This document shows positions 26,801 to 35,850 of a DNA stretch of 64,000 bases, piece by piece. The position numbers were made by a program, and so were the translations under genes. Below the pieces are notes generated by a model that saw only the letters and a program-made list of their open reading frames with translations, did no database searches and was not told the origin of the DNA. The stretch comes from Bolinopsis microptera. Taxonomy: Eukaryota; Ctenophora; Tentaculata; Lobata; Bolinopsidae. Where the stretch lies: the NCBI RefSeq assembly GCF_026151205.1, contig NC_087078.1, positions 15,517,118-15,581,117 on the forward strand, written 5' to 3'. Positions within the stretch are counted from its first letter, which is position 1, and every line of letters begins with the position of its first letter.

Positions 26801-29424
26801 AGTAGAGCCAAGGCGTCCGGATCTGCACAGCACTCTGAAGCGAAGACCTCAGAAGAATTCCTCCTCCCATCTACCTGCACCTCCACGAGACGGGACGAGC
26901 CCTTTGTTCTCTTCGACGGAAAGACAGATCGGAACGTACGAGTCGTTGCCTTCTCTACAGCCCGGAACCTTGCTACGCTGGCAGAGTACAACAACTGGAT
27001 TGCAGACGGCACGTTTTACGTCGCCCCGAATATATTCACCCAGAGCTATACGATTCATGCTGTTATTGACCAGAAATGTTTGCCGATGATTTATATTTTG
27101 ACTGGAGATAAGGAAGGGGACACTTATCAGTATATTTTTAATGTGGTGAAGTTCTATTTTGACCAGCATTGTCCGGTTGAAACTGGTACAATAATGATTG
27201 ACTTTGAGAAAGCGGTGATGAATGCGCTTCAGAACAGTTTGCCAGGGTGGGATATCAGCAATTGCTACTTCCATCTCTGTCAAGCTGAACATTTCGAAGA
27301 AGTTTAAAGTTTTATATTATTCTGATAAGATGTTTGCTAGAGCCGCAAAGCTGGTTGTGTTTCTCGCCTTTGTCCCAGTTGCTGATGTTGAGGAGGTGTT
27401 CTACCAAATAACATACTACATCCAAGCTAACTATCCTCAGTTAATGGTTGTGGTAAATTATTTCGAGAAAACCTACCTTTGGTCAGTAACTGTCGACAGT
27501 GAGGAAAGGGTTCCTCCCAAGTTTCCTTTGACGTTCTGGAATCACTATTCCAAGACGTTGGAGGATCCGGAGTTTCCCCGGACCTCTAACATGGTCGAGG
27601 GTTTTCATCGTGGATTTAAATCCAGGGTGAATCGACCCAAGCCGACCGTGCAAGAGTACTTCCGTGCTATTCGGGAGCAGCAGGTGATCACTGATTACCA
27701 TATCGATCTGTTCCAAATACTCGGATTGCTCTAGCAAGGTTGACTATCTGTTTGAGATTGCCAAATACTTTGGCCATGAGATTGATATTGAGTAATGTAT
27801 TCTGTATGTAATTATTATGTTGGGTTTGAACTATCATTATCTTGAAAAAAATCTTTGTCTTAATTAATGAGTGCAGAAATATATACAGCACAGCTGTGAA
27901 ATCGGTGGACACCTGAAAGTTTAAAGTATCTCCAGAGGTTCCTAGTTGTCGGGGATATGTCATGATTGGTTCCTAGTTGTCGGAGCTGATTGGATTTCCC
28001 AAGCTTGCATGTTAATTAGTTAACTAGGTAAAATTGAAAGGTTCCTAGTTGTCCGTCAGCCCTCAAACGCCGTCTTATTTCGCCTCTCTCTTCCACACTC
28101 AACCACCACTTAAGCGTTCATCCATGACACACCCCACAACACTTACCATCATCCTTGATTACACATCTTGATTCCACCGGCATCCTCCCACAGGACTGCC
28201 ATACCCCAGAGGTAGGCAAAGCATCCATATGCTATCCTCTCGTGGGCCGACCAGGCCCAGCCTCTCTAAAAAAATTTAAAAAATTTAAAAGAAAACTCTC
28301 CGCTAAGTTTTGAGTAAAACTCATTTCCGCCCTAATGTTCTACTAGTCAATACTACTGTTGAAACTACTAGGTTGTATTCCAACCTGCGTCTACAAAGAG
28401 TGAGAAGAGAAGAGGAGTAAGGAAACAGCCAGCAAGGTTTGTGATAGTGGAGACAGCCACTGCTACAGCCACGTCACCTTTAGCTCCCGTTACCATGATT
28501 ATACCTTGTAAGGTACAAGGTCAGCACGAGTAGATGTAGATGTTAGAAACTTATGTTCGTGTTTCTATTACATTCGAATGAAAAATGTAAATGTGTTCGT
28601 CGACCGATTTTGGCATTCGGAAAAAGAACAGCTGGTATTAAACTGATAATGTTGGATATGAAGAAAATATGGTCAATCATAATTATTCGGTGAGGAAGTA
28701 TTACCTTATCGGACCTTATTTGGACGGACATTAAGGTGAACGCTAGGGCCTCCAGAGTTCAAGTAATGTCCGTCCAAATAAGGTCCGATAAGGTAGTCCA
28801 ACATACATACCAGTAGCGATAGTAGCAGGAGCACAGTTAAAGAGAATTATCCCAAGTTTCAGTTCATCTGGACCAAATGTAAAGGTTCCGTTGCTTGAGC
28901 CATCTTTCTTATCAAATGGCAACTGGAGCAATGTGTATTTTAAGGATTATAATACAACTAAATGAAATTAAATTTCAGTTTTAACATGAATTCGGATCGG
29001 TTTACTATCAGATATTTTGGGGCAATAAATTCCTAATGTAAACACATACCTGATGAACGATGTATCCTGGAATGAGTGTTGTAATAACCAGTGAAGTAAC
29101 ACAACAAATGATGACAACATCAACTGCCGTGTAGACTGATTTTAGTTCATCTGTCTTCAGCTTTAGTCCTGAAATATGTTAAAATGTTCTCAATTTCATT
29201 CTATAAAGCTGTAATGCAGATATCGTCATGTACACGATTGTTGATTTAAGGTAAGCTGTGAAGCACTGCAACTGAATAGTTATAAAAAATGTGCTGTTTA
29301 CTAGCTTTAAGAATAATTTACCAGTAAAGAAAAATATGACAGCCACAATGCAAAGAGAGACAGTTGAGTTGGACAGTTTGGATCCGGGAAGCGGCCAAGC
29401 AAACGCTAATACTACAGCTATAAC
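23864..29424 (-). CDS. SLC10A7-like: SLC10A7-like / SBF-like membrane transporter, nine exons visible
   Basis: Assembled by hand on the minus strand from GT-AG exons whose phases all agree: 29424-29322, 29168-29050, 28922-28811, 28504-28385, 25422-25351, 25186-25036, 24833-24735, 24446-24358, 24108-23864 (stop TAA at 23866-23864). Together they give about 370 residues, close to the family's usual 340-360. Family-typical motifs appear in order: AVIFFFTG|LKLKTDELK (N-terminal half, FF..GL.LKT.EL), LGIILFNCAPATIATG|II (cP.TI.SG), VTGAKGDVAVAVAVST with LTPLL, ILPLFVG|KVV, and LLLCSQKTLVLPAAI (C-terminal crossover motif), then an LP.L.a.LLQ membrane stretch. The tail is hydrophilic (SSEGDETDKTENNQTNGKN). 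SLC10A7 acts in ER/Golgi/plasma-membrane calcium homeostasis in vertebrates; the substrate here is unknown. The first coding exon with the start codon was not found upstream of 29424. The fourth visible intron (25423-28384) is swollen by a SINE, a retroposon and a MULE. Confidence 0.86.
25472..25844 (+). mobile_element. tRNA-derived SINE, copy 1
   Basis: The head is tRNA-like: A box TGGCTCAGTTGG at about 25482 and B box GGTTCGATTCC at about 25526. A tRNA-unrelated body follows (ggggtgagcgtcgtcgac, gcagccccccggtc, ctcgagaaatcgggtgtgag), ending gtaaaataagtg plus a T/A-rich tail. CTATACCATT occurs on both sides (25462-25471 and 25845-25854), a target-site duplication. It lies in an intron of the SLC10A7-like gene on the opposite strand. 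The second copy at 32970-33320 shares the body. Confidence 0.93.
25985..28061 (+). mobile_element. Complete Mutator-like element (MULE), 2077 bp
   Basis: The left terminus starts GGTGACCGACAACTAGG. The right terminus is its imperfect complement (GGTTCCTAGTTGTCCGTCAG before 28061). The flanks are an exact 9-bp duplication, CTCAAACGC, at 25976-25984 and 28062-28070, which is MULE-typical (8-11 bp). A second internal copy of the terminus (GAGGTTCCTAGTTGTCGG) lies at about 27932-27949. It encodes a FLYWCH-MULE transposase broken by a frameshift. It sits inside a retroposon, inside an intron. Confidence 0.93.
26408..27734 (+). pseudogene. FLYWCH-MULE transposase, frameshifted
   Basis: The first frame (26408-27307, 299 codons) begins with a FLYWCH zinc-finger region: LVDTDGYIY near residue 19, the WRC at about residue 40, CPNHAY, then HNHPADN. 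The DDE core follows: NNWIADGTFYVAPN (first D), GTIMIDFEKAVMNAL (second D), and the CYFHLCQA motif just before the frame ends. The continuation lies in another frame from about 27295 to 27734 (LVVFLAFVPVADVEEVF, then TSNMVEGFHRGFKSR with the catalytic E). One frameshift at about 27290-27300 therefore breaks an otherwise collinear transposase. The C-terminus is also cut soon after VITDYHIDLFQI. The start at 26408 precedes the zinc finger by a suitable distance; codon usage does not distinguish alternatives. Confidence 0.92.
28702..28795. mobile_element. 94-bp hairpin MITE with perfect 32-bp inverted repeats
   Basis: 28702-28733 and 28764-28795 are exact reverse complements (outer part TACCTTATCGGACCTTATTT), separated by 30 bp. 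It lies in the third visible intron of the SLC10A7-like gene, 15 bp from the exon-3 splice donor. The outer TA could be the target duplication. A related, rearranged copy occurs at 36254-36345. Confidence 0.9.
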
Positions 29425-30299
29425 CTGATCAAATGAAGGGATGTTAACGATTACAATAGGTGATAATTAACTAGGGAGAGATTATTAATATATCCACCAG
29501 CGGGCTATATTTTGTCATCTGAGCACTCGCAGCCCGATGTTAGAAGACACAGTGCGCGTCCAGCCCGCTTAAAATACAGCACGCGAGCAGACGACAATTA
29601 ACGTGACAAGTAACAATACAGCCAATATAGCCCGCATGAAATTTGTCCAGTAGCGATATATTTTTGTGTCCGGTAGGGCTGATGATACATCTCGTGAGCA
29701 GATGACATGAAATCTGAACACTGAACAGTGTTATTGATCCACACTTACACACTACACAGCACACTTTAATAGTTCCCACGGCAATATGTGGATGTAAAGA
29801 ATGTACATCAACTCTGAACTCTGAGCTTACCTTATATCACGCAGGTTGCCATGATTGGCTCATAATTAACACGTGACACACTGTTACTATGGTTACCAAA
29901 TTCGTGGAGACGTTAAGTCTAAGCCGGTGATATTTTTCAGTATCGTTAATTCTTTTGTGTTTACCATTTTCAGTTCACTATTTCAGTTGATAAACCTTGA
30001 AATTTAGGCCGACATTTTACGTGTTATTCTATTGTGTTCCCGAAAGATATTTTGCCCTGTTTTTGTTTTGAAACTGCCATTTAAATTGATGTTATAAATT
30101 TGATCTTTAACTTTCATATTCAATGTCTATGATCAGACTGTGATCTCGAGCTCTCTGGGTTACTACTTTAGTAGGGTCACTCAGTAGCTGCTACAGAAAC
30201 TCTAGTAACTGGTTACCCGGGTAACCCTGGTTACCCTGGTAACTGATAATGACAACTCACGTGGTAGTAGCAGCTGCTATGTGGCGACTGGCGGTGCTT
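29425..30299. other. No exon identified; candidate region for missing first exon
   Basis: The SLC10A7-like gene needs an upstream exon with its start codon; I could not find a convincing one here. An open frame on the minus strand (29540-29779) is cysteine-rich and matches no family I know. Around 30208-30244 are overlapping GGTTACC/GGTAACC palindromes. A splice-donor-like ...AAGGTAAGC lies on the minus strand near 29828-29836. Confidence 0.35.
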
Positions 30300-30304
30300 G
30301 TTCT

Positions 30305-30540
30305 GGTTTCAGGGAGGGAGAGAGGTAGAGAAGTAGAGAGGGAGAGAAAGAGAGGGAGAGGAAGAGAGAGGGATAGGAGGAGAGAGGGAGATGATCGAGG
30401 AGAGATGGAGATAAAGAGAGAGTGATAGAGGGAGAGAGGGAGGTAAGGAGAGTGGGAGAAGGAGAAAGGAAGATTATAGGGAGAGAGTGAGAGAGGGTGA
30501 GAAGGAGATAAGGAGATGAGGGAGAGAGGGAGAGAGGGCC
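30305..30540. repeat. GA-rich simple repeat
   Basis: Imperfect GGGAGAGA/GAGAGG repeats over about 235 bp; the apparent minus-strand open frame (LSLSPS-rich) is a by-product. Confidence 0.9.
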
Positions 30541-30846
30541 TATATTTTGATCGTTTACAATAAAATTATATGTACATGAAACAATGAGCTGAAACATTGT
30601 TTGATAGCGGCCGGTTTTTCGTTCTATAGTCAGTCATTTTGGCCTGTTCTACATCTTAAACTAAAAGCAACATGATTTTCTCGTAAAATTTCTGAAATCT
30701 TGTACATTAATTTGCTGTGATTGTTGGAAACTGAAGCTTCGTGATAAACGCCCACTTGTGGATATATTACATTGTTGATATATTTACATTTATAAAACTT
30801 AGTAAATGATCATCTAATTAGTGGCATTACAACTACACTTGAGAAG

Positions 30847-31056
30847 CGCCCGCTCATGGATATACACGATATCATTCCTCGCCATGAGGGCGGAACTATC
30901 GTATAGCACTCGGGCCCGTTGGGCCCTCCGTGCTATACGAAAATATCTCCTCCTCGGGCTAGCGCCCTCGTGGAGATATAAAATATTGCACGCGCACGCG
31001 CGTGCAATATTTAGTACCGCCCTCAAGGCTGCGGTGATATCTATATATCTATCACC
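30847..31056. repeat. Train of six adjacent hairpins
   Basis: Consecutive inverted repeats: (1) CTCATGG 30853-30859 with its complement at 30882-30888; (2) CGTATAGCAC 30900-30909 / 30930-30939 with inner GGGCCC/GGGCCC around GTT; (3) ATATCTCC 30943-30950 / 30972-30979 with inner GGGC/GCCC; (4) AAATATTGCACGCG 30981-30994 / 30999-31012; (5) ACCGC 31016-31020 / 31031-31035; (6) GGTGATA 31033-31039 / 31050-31056, overlapping (5). Open frames on both strands (121 and 98 codons) are a result of the palindromic structure and are not convincing proteins. Function unknown; see findings. Confidence 0.85.
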
Positions 31057-31510
31057 CACAAAGATATCAAAACCGCACAAAACGAAAGAGACTGAAACAA
31101 GAATAAACAATCGTACTCATACCTCAGTGATGATTAAAAAGTGTTTTAGGATGAATTCCTTTATTTTCAGAGAATTTGAACATTGAAACAAAATGCCCAA
31201 CATTATCCTGTAACTTTATGAAACTAGGAGAGGAAATACTAGAAGAGAGCGAGCTAAGAGTAAACGAAGAAACACGTATGTGATGGGGAGTTATATGAAA
31301 CTATGCTTGGTGTAGCTCGTTGGGATAGTATAGGAATTCTGGTTCCTATAGTTGGGAATAAGGTTAAAGTTGTCTGTTCACAGATCGCCCTCTAAACTTA
31401 CAAGGTAATACTTCCTGTACATCCTTGGTATATACCTTACTCGGGAATATTATAGCGGGTTAATTTATGACTGGGAAAATTGGCAACTTGTACGAACACC
31501 GATGGGACAG

Positions 31511-31950
31511 TAAGACAACATTAAGACAACATTAAGACAACAATAAGACAACATTAAGACAACATTAAGACAACAATAAGACAACGTTAACGCAACAAAC
31601 ACCAATAAGACAACAAACGATAAGACAACATTAAGACAACATTAAGGCAACATTAAGGCAACATTAAAGCAAACATTAAGACAACATTAAGGCAACATTA
31701 AGACAACATTAAGGCAACATTAAGACAACAATAAGACAACAATAAGACAAGATTAAGACAACAAACACCGATAAGACAACAAAATAGGATAAAATATTAA
31801 GACAACATTAAGACAACATTAAGACAACATTAAGACAACATTAAGACAACAAACTCAATTAAGACAACATTAAGACAACATTAAAACAACAAACTCATTT
31901 AAGACAACATTAAGACAACAAACTCGTTTAAGACTACATTAATGCAACAA
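31511..31950. repeat. 12-bp minisatellite TAAGACAACATT
   Basis: About 35 imperfect copies of TAAGACAACATT, with shorter TAAGACAACAA variants and interruptions such as AACACC and AAACTCATT. No coding frame. Confidence 0.95.
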
Positions 31951-32315
31951 AATGTTTAGAATATGTAATATACGGCCGGGATTTCATTGCCGCAGTTAAA
32001 AAGGGTAGGATTATTACACACACAGATTTTTGAAATTATCTGTTAAGATACTTTGGACTGCTAGTTAAAAGTCGGAAATTTAAATTGATGCTTAATTGAT
32101 AATGAAATAACTGGTTTACAATATAATGATGATAAATTGATACTGAAATAACTGGTTTACAATATAGTATAAAACAAATATCTTAATAACGAGTTTTAGG
32201 CTTTAGGGCGTTTCCTTGAGCATAAAGGCGTGTTAGGTCTCTATGTTTTATGTTGCAGATATCTTTTAGTATTTAAAGGAAAATGAATCTATAGCAATAA
32301 TAAGTCAAATCTTCA
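31951..32315. other. No gene seen
   Basis: AT-rich sequence that forms the 3' flank of the minus-strand exon ending at 32316. A short duplicated phrase, gaaataactggtttacaatata, occurs at about 32104 and 32145. Confidence 0.5.
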
Positions 32316-32405
32316 TTAAAGCGTATTCTCATTCTCATTATCGCTTATGTCCCCTCCATTATTATTATTGATATCCCCCTGCTGCTGACCGTCAAATTCG
32401 AAGTT

Positions 32406-33496
32406 AACAAGTGGGAGTTGTCTCCAAATGCTATTTCCAAAACTGAGTACTGTAACATTATCATGGGGATACGGAGATATAACTGCCCCACTATTAACTC
32501 AAGGAATATTGAGTTTGTTGACTCAAATATAAAACTTAAATTTTTACATTCTGTAACTGGACAGGTGAAGGGAAGTAAAATTCGGGATAAAATGTACGAC
32601 TCTATCTGCCCAAACGAGCTGTCCCCATTACGTCAATGGGTTATTGACCTAAATAATCAACCAATAGATTGGGCGGTCGTTCTTAGCAACCTATTTTTCT
32701 TAGTATCTAAAAATTTTAAGTTGATTCAATTTCAGTACAAGCTTTTAATGAGGATCACGACGTGTAGATACATGAGACACAAAATGAAAATTGTTACAGA
32801 TACTCCCATGTGTAGCCTGTGTAACACATACTTAGAAACAATCCCTCATATCTATCTCCATTGTATCCACACAAATAGCTTCATCACAATACTTGAAGAC
32901 TTTATAAAAAGGAAAATCGATAGAAATTACAAAGACCCCAATAAAATTAATTTTATAGTTTGTAATAACGGCCAGGTAGCGCAGTTGGTTAGAACACCAG
33001 TCTTACAATCGTTAGGTTGCGAGTTCGAATCCCACTGTCTGCCTGGTCGTGGGGTGAGCGTCGTCGACGTTCAGCTAAGGATTGTAAGTGGTCTATGCAG
33101 CCCCCCGGTCTACTCAGCCGAATACTCGAGAAATCGGGTGTGAGGGTTAAATGAGGAGCTGCACATTGCAGCAAAGTCTCGGGCGAAGAAAGTATGGTAA
33201 ACACTACCTTAACCGTCACTGGCCAAATAAATCCTTCGGCTTCCTGTAATTGGCTGGTTGCACTTGTGTAATGTGGCTGTTGGAATACACCGAAGTAAAA
33301 TAAGTGTCTTGATAAAAAAAATCACACTTCACAAATTATAAATTATTTTAATATTGTTGCCAAATGGTACATTAGCAAAAGATTTCAGGCAGGGGACATG
33401 CCGATCTGGCAGGGATATATCAAACTTCTTAAACTTTCACTTACTGGTGACAAAATAGGCCACAAAAGTTCTATTGTGTCGATCTTGGCCGATTAG
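32406..33496 (+). pseudogene. LINE ORF2 C-terminal part with zf-RVT motif, split by a SINE
   Basis: The first part (32406-32969) reads QFQYKLLMRITTCRYMRHKM, then PMCSLCNTYLETIPHIYLHC: the F.YK.LHRI...L.KM and C..C...ET..H....C zinc-binding region (zf-RVT) found after the reverse transcriptase in CR1/L1-like LINEs. Past the SINE the protein resumes at about 33345 with NIVAKWYISKRFQAGDMPIW and ends at TAG 33494-33496. The polymerase domain is absent because of 5' truncation. Confidence 0.85.
32970..33320 (+). mobile_element. tRNA-derived SINE, copy 2, nested in the LINE
   Basis: It shares the body of the SINE at 25472-25844. The head is tRNA-like with A box TAGCGCAGTTGG (about 32977) and B box-like AGTTCGAATCC. 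The tail ends gtaaaataagtg followed by an A-rich run. I could not find a clean target duplication. Confidence 0.92.
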
Positions 33497-33989
33497 GGCA
33501 AATTGTCCACCCCATTTATATTGCTGTCTTTGTTATTTATTATCAATGGTTATTGTTACTATCCTACAGTACTACTAACTGTTTTTTTGTAGTACATGCC
33601 CTGCTTCCTTCCATTCCTAAACTACCTTGGCCTTACAAGCTCTTCCTCTTTTACACCCTTTTCAATCACTTCATTTCACTCATTCACTTCATATCTTATT
33701 ACCACAGTATCTGCCAAAACCAACATGGCCCATGTGGAAGGGGGCCTTGACGTTGTTGACCACTTGGCCCTGCATCCCAAGCTGACGGTCGGCCTCCACT
33801 CTCTAAAAACATACCTTCAGTGAAGGCAGATGGTCAGCAAATAGCGATGCTAGGGCTTGGTGTGAACAAATCTTGACCTACTTTCACACCTTAGGGACGA
33901 CTTTCGCAAATGCGAGAGTAATGACCCCGGGGAGGGCCCCATTGGTTTTAGTAGGTTGCATTTTTAAAAAACAAAAAGAAAATAGAAGG

Positions 33990-34020
<31 letters not shown>

Positions 34021-34252
34021 AAATTCGAAGTTGTATTGTTGTCTTAACAAGACTTTCATTTTGTCCGCTAATGGGGCTACTGCTCTGAAGGTCAGCCGGA
34101 GCTTAATTTCCTGCCCACCGCTTGGTATTGGGGAACGTCTTGGCTTTGCATCTTCAACTGCTCCAGTAATCAATCCACCGTGGACCATGAAATAGTGGCA
34201 CAGTTTACTCACTTCATGGGCAAGAAAAGTGAGAATCACGGTCCACCCTGAA

Positions 34253-35352
34253 ATCTGATTTCTATAACCAAATTGTGATTTTTATAACGAAATTATGGTA
34301 GCAACCGCCAATAAAGTTACAGCCCTCCATCCACTGCTTCAAAAGTCTTCTCTAGCACATATGAGACTTCAGGTAAAATATGATGATCACCACCCCCTTG
34401 GAACCCCATAATCTGAGTCGGCGGGTTTTTTTATGACTGGTAAAATTTTTGACCGGGAAAAATATGGCGGAATCTTCCAAAACCCACCACTTTATCCCGG
34501 TTATAATAATCCCGAGTAAGGTAAGCAACATTTGACAGAGCATAGTGTGGAGTGAGCTATGTGCCCATCCTTGGAGAACCCGGCGAATGTCCTTGCTGTA
34601 CGGTAGTGTTAAACAAGGAACTGAAACCGAGGGGTTCCGTTCAGGCTCTTCACACTTTGTTTCTGTCTAGTTCTAATGTACCGTCACAATAGTGACTTTG
34701 ATATCATTGAATTTGAGCTTCTACAGATCACTGACTCGTGGTGTTTTGTTTGTTTTCATGGGTACCTAAACAGTAAAGTCTGTCTAGACTCTAGCTGTGA
34801 TTCAATGTAATTATGCAATATTATCCGAAACAATATTCATTGAAATAATTTGCATAATTCCGAATTTCATAGTAAATTTTATGTTAAATGTTTAAGTGGA
34901 AACGATAGATTTACATTCTCCATAATCAGTACGAGAGGGGGGGGCATCAACCTCATAAATACCTATTATTCCCTCCGATTTCAAAATAGGTATAGGTATT
35001 TATGTACATTTATTCATTTGAATCCCCCCCCCCCCCCCCAACATTTATCGTGGAAATCAAACATTTGTTTAATTATATTCCTTGATTTATTTGATCAGTG
35101 AAACACTTTCAGTAATCGTGAAAATAGTGTTACAAAAATAATAAATTAGAAGGGATATCACATTGTACAATGTATTGCTAAACTAACATAATTGGCCTAT
35201 AATTGTGTGTCATCCAGAAGACTCTATTTGCCCTTCTCCCAAACGGGGAGTTAAACTGTGTTCATAAAAGTGTACCTAATGATTTAAAGCTTTAAATAAT
35301 TTAGATATACCTAAAATCGGGGGAGGGGGGGGGGGGATCATAAGGTCAGAAT
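34253..35352. other. No convincing gene; homopolymer C/G tracts
   Basis: A possible upstream exon of the split gene (minus, near 34330-34375, SYVLEKTFEAVDGG) does not join the terminal exon in phase, so I do not call it. The phrase cgggttNNtttatgactggNaaaatt occurs here (about 34421) and at about 31458, a short dispersed repeat. Runs of 16 C (35024-35039) and 12 G (about 35324-35336) are present. Confidence 0.4.
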
Positions 35353-35637
35353 CGTACGTGACGTTGGGGGTGGGTCATATTTTCTTCCAAAACGCAGTTA
35401 GTACTTTTGTACTAAGTGGTGGGTCTGCTGCTCATTTTCCAGAAAAACAGTTAGTACATGGTACTAAAAGCTTAAAAGGGGTGTCCAACCTCAAATTTCA
35501 ATTAGAGTTAGTACCGCAAAAGCCGGCAAAAGGGATGAGTGTCTTAATTATTATCCGAAAAAACAGTTAGTACCGCAAAGGGGGTGGGTGGGTCTTTTGA
35601 AAAATTCCAAAATTGCACTTAGTCGACGTCACGTACG
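35353..35637. mobile_element. MITE-like element with CGTACGTGACGT inverted ends
   Basis: CGTACGTGACGT (35353-35364) is the exact complement of 35626-35637. The interior repeats a motif: (c/g)AGTTAGTAC occurs four times (about 35395, 35449, 35507, 35564), usually beside a run of A or G. No coding capacity. No clear target duplication, so it is unclassified. Confidence 0.65.
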
Positions 35638-35664
35638 GCACTAGTGGTACCACTACTATACCTG

Positions 35665-35848
35665 ATAAAGGTTGAAATATCCAATCTGAATTCTAATACA
35701 AATGTTAATTGAAACATTGTTGTAAACAGATATCCGTAGTACGTAGAGTTGCAGACGACAAACAGGGTTGACATGAGGATTACAGTAATGGTCACATGAC
35801 CTTGATTGGAGCTGGCTGGAAACTGACTTGAACTGTTTAGAGATACCT
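35665..35848 (-). pseudogene. Fragment of the GPCR gene (TM5 end to TM6 and loop)
   Basis: On the minus strand it encodes VTITVILMSTLFVVCNSTYY and LTFVLEFRLDISTF. It matches the GPCR gene at about 22525-22710 nearly base for base, differing at roughly one base in twenty. The match stops exactly at the PIF/Harbinger MITE insertion point (TTA, 35848-35850). It is a partial duplicate of the receptor or of a close paralog. Confidence 0.9.
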
Positions 35849-35850
35849 TA

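Larger units (their letters stand above)
25906..28292 (+). mobile_element. Short retroposon with 14-bp target duplication, split by a MULE
   Basis: AAACTCTCCGCTAA occurs at 25892-25905 and again at 28293-28306, directly after an A-rich tail (28267-28292). Between these lie 79 bp, the nested MULE with its 9-bp duplication, and about 222 bp ending in the A-rich tail. Removing the MULE leaves a ~300-bp retroposon (SINE or truncated LINE 3' end) with a tail that reads ggcaaagcatccatatgc...cccagcctctctaaaa. I do not recognise its family. Confidence 0.8.
32406..34020 (+). mobile_element. 5'-truncated LINE with 12-bp target duplication and poly(A)
   Basis: The insertion starts in mid-frame at 32406, carries the C-terminal part of a LINE ORF2, has a 3' untranslated region of about 520 bp, and ends in a long A-rich tail (33960-34020). 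AAATTCGAAGTT flanks both ends (32394-32405 and 34021-34032). The exact duplication and intact tail point to a recent target-primed insertion. A SINE (32970-33320) is nested in it. Confidence 0.92.
32316..34247 (-). pseudogene. Terminal exon of unidentified gene, split by a LINE insertion
   Basis: On the minus strand a good acceptor (aatcagatttcag) precedes an open exon starting at 34247. It reads WTVILTFLAHEVSKLCHYF..., HGGLITGAVEDAKPRRSP, GGQEIKLRLTFRAVAPLAD and KVLLRQQYNFEF, up to 34033-34021. At that point the LINE inserts. On the far side, from 32405 down, the same frame continues with DGQQQGDINNNNGG and SDNENENTL, then a stop at 32318-32316. The 12-bp duplication AAATTCGAAGTT encodes NFEF on this strand and counts once in the original gene. 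The exon would have been about 305 nt. Upstream exons are not identified and I do not recognise the family; the C-terminus is a low-complexity Q/N/D/E tail. The insertion replaces the last ~30 residues, so the gene may be non-functional on this haplotype. Confidence 0.75.

Noticed and set aside
26312-27292. Minus-strand and alternative-frame openings over the MULE transposase
   Set aside because: Shadows of the real coding frame; no domains.
30814-31186. Overlapping 98- and 121-codon frames on opposite strands
   Set aside because: They exist because the sequence is a chain of palindromes; composition is not protein-like and they mirror each other.
34330-34380. Extra upstream exon (SYVLEKTFEAVDGG) of the gene split by the LINE
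   Set aside because: No donor joins it to the terminal exon in phase; unsupported without transcripts.
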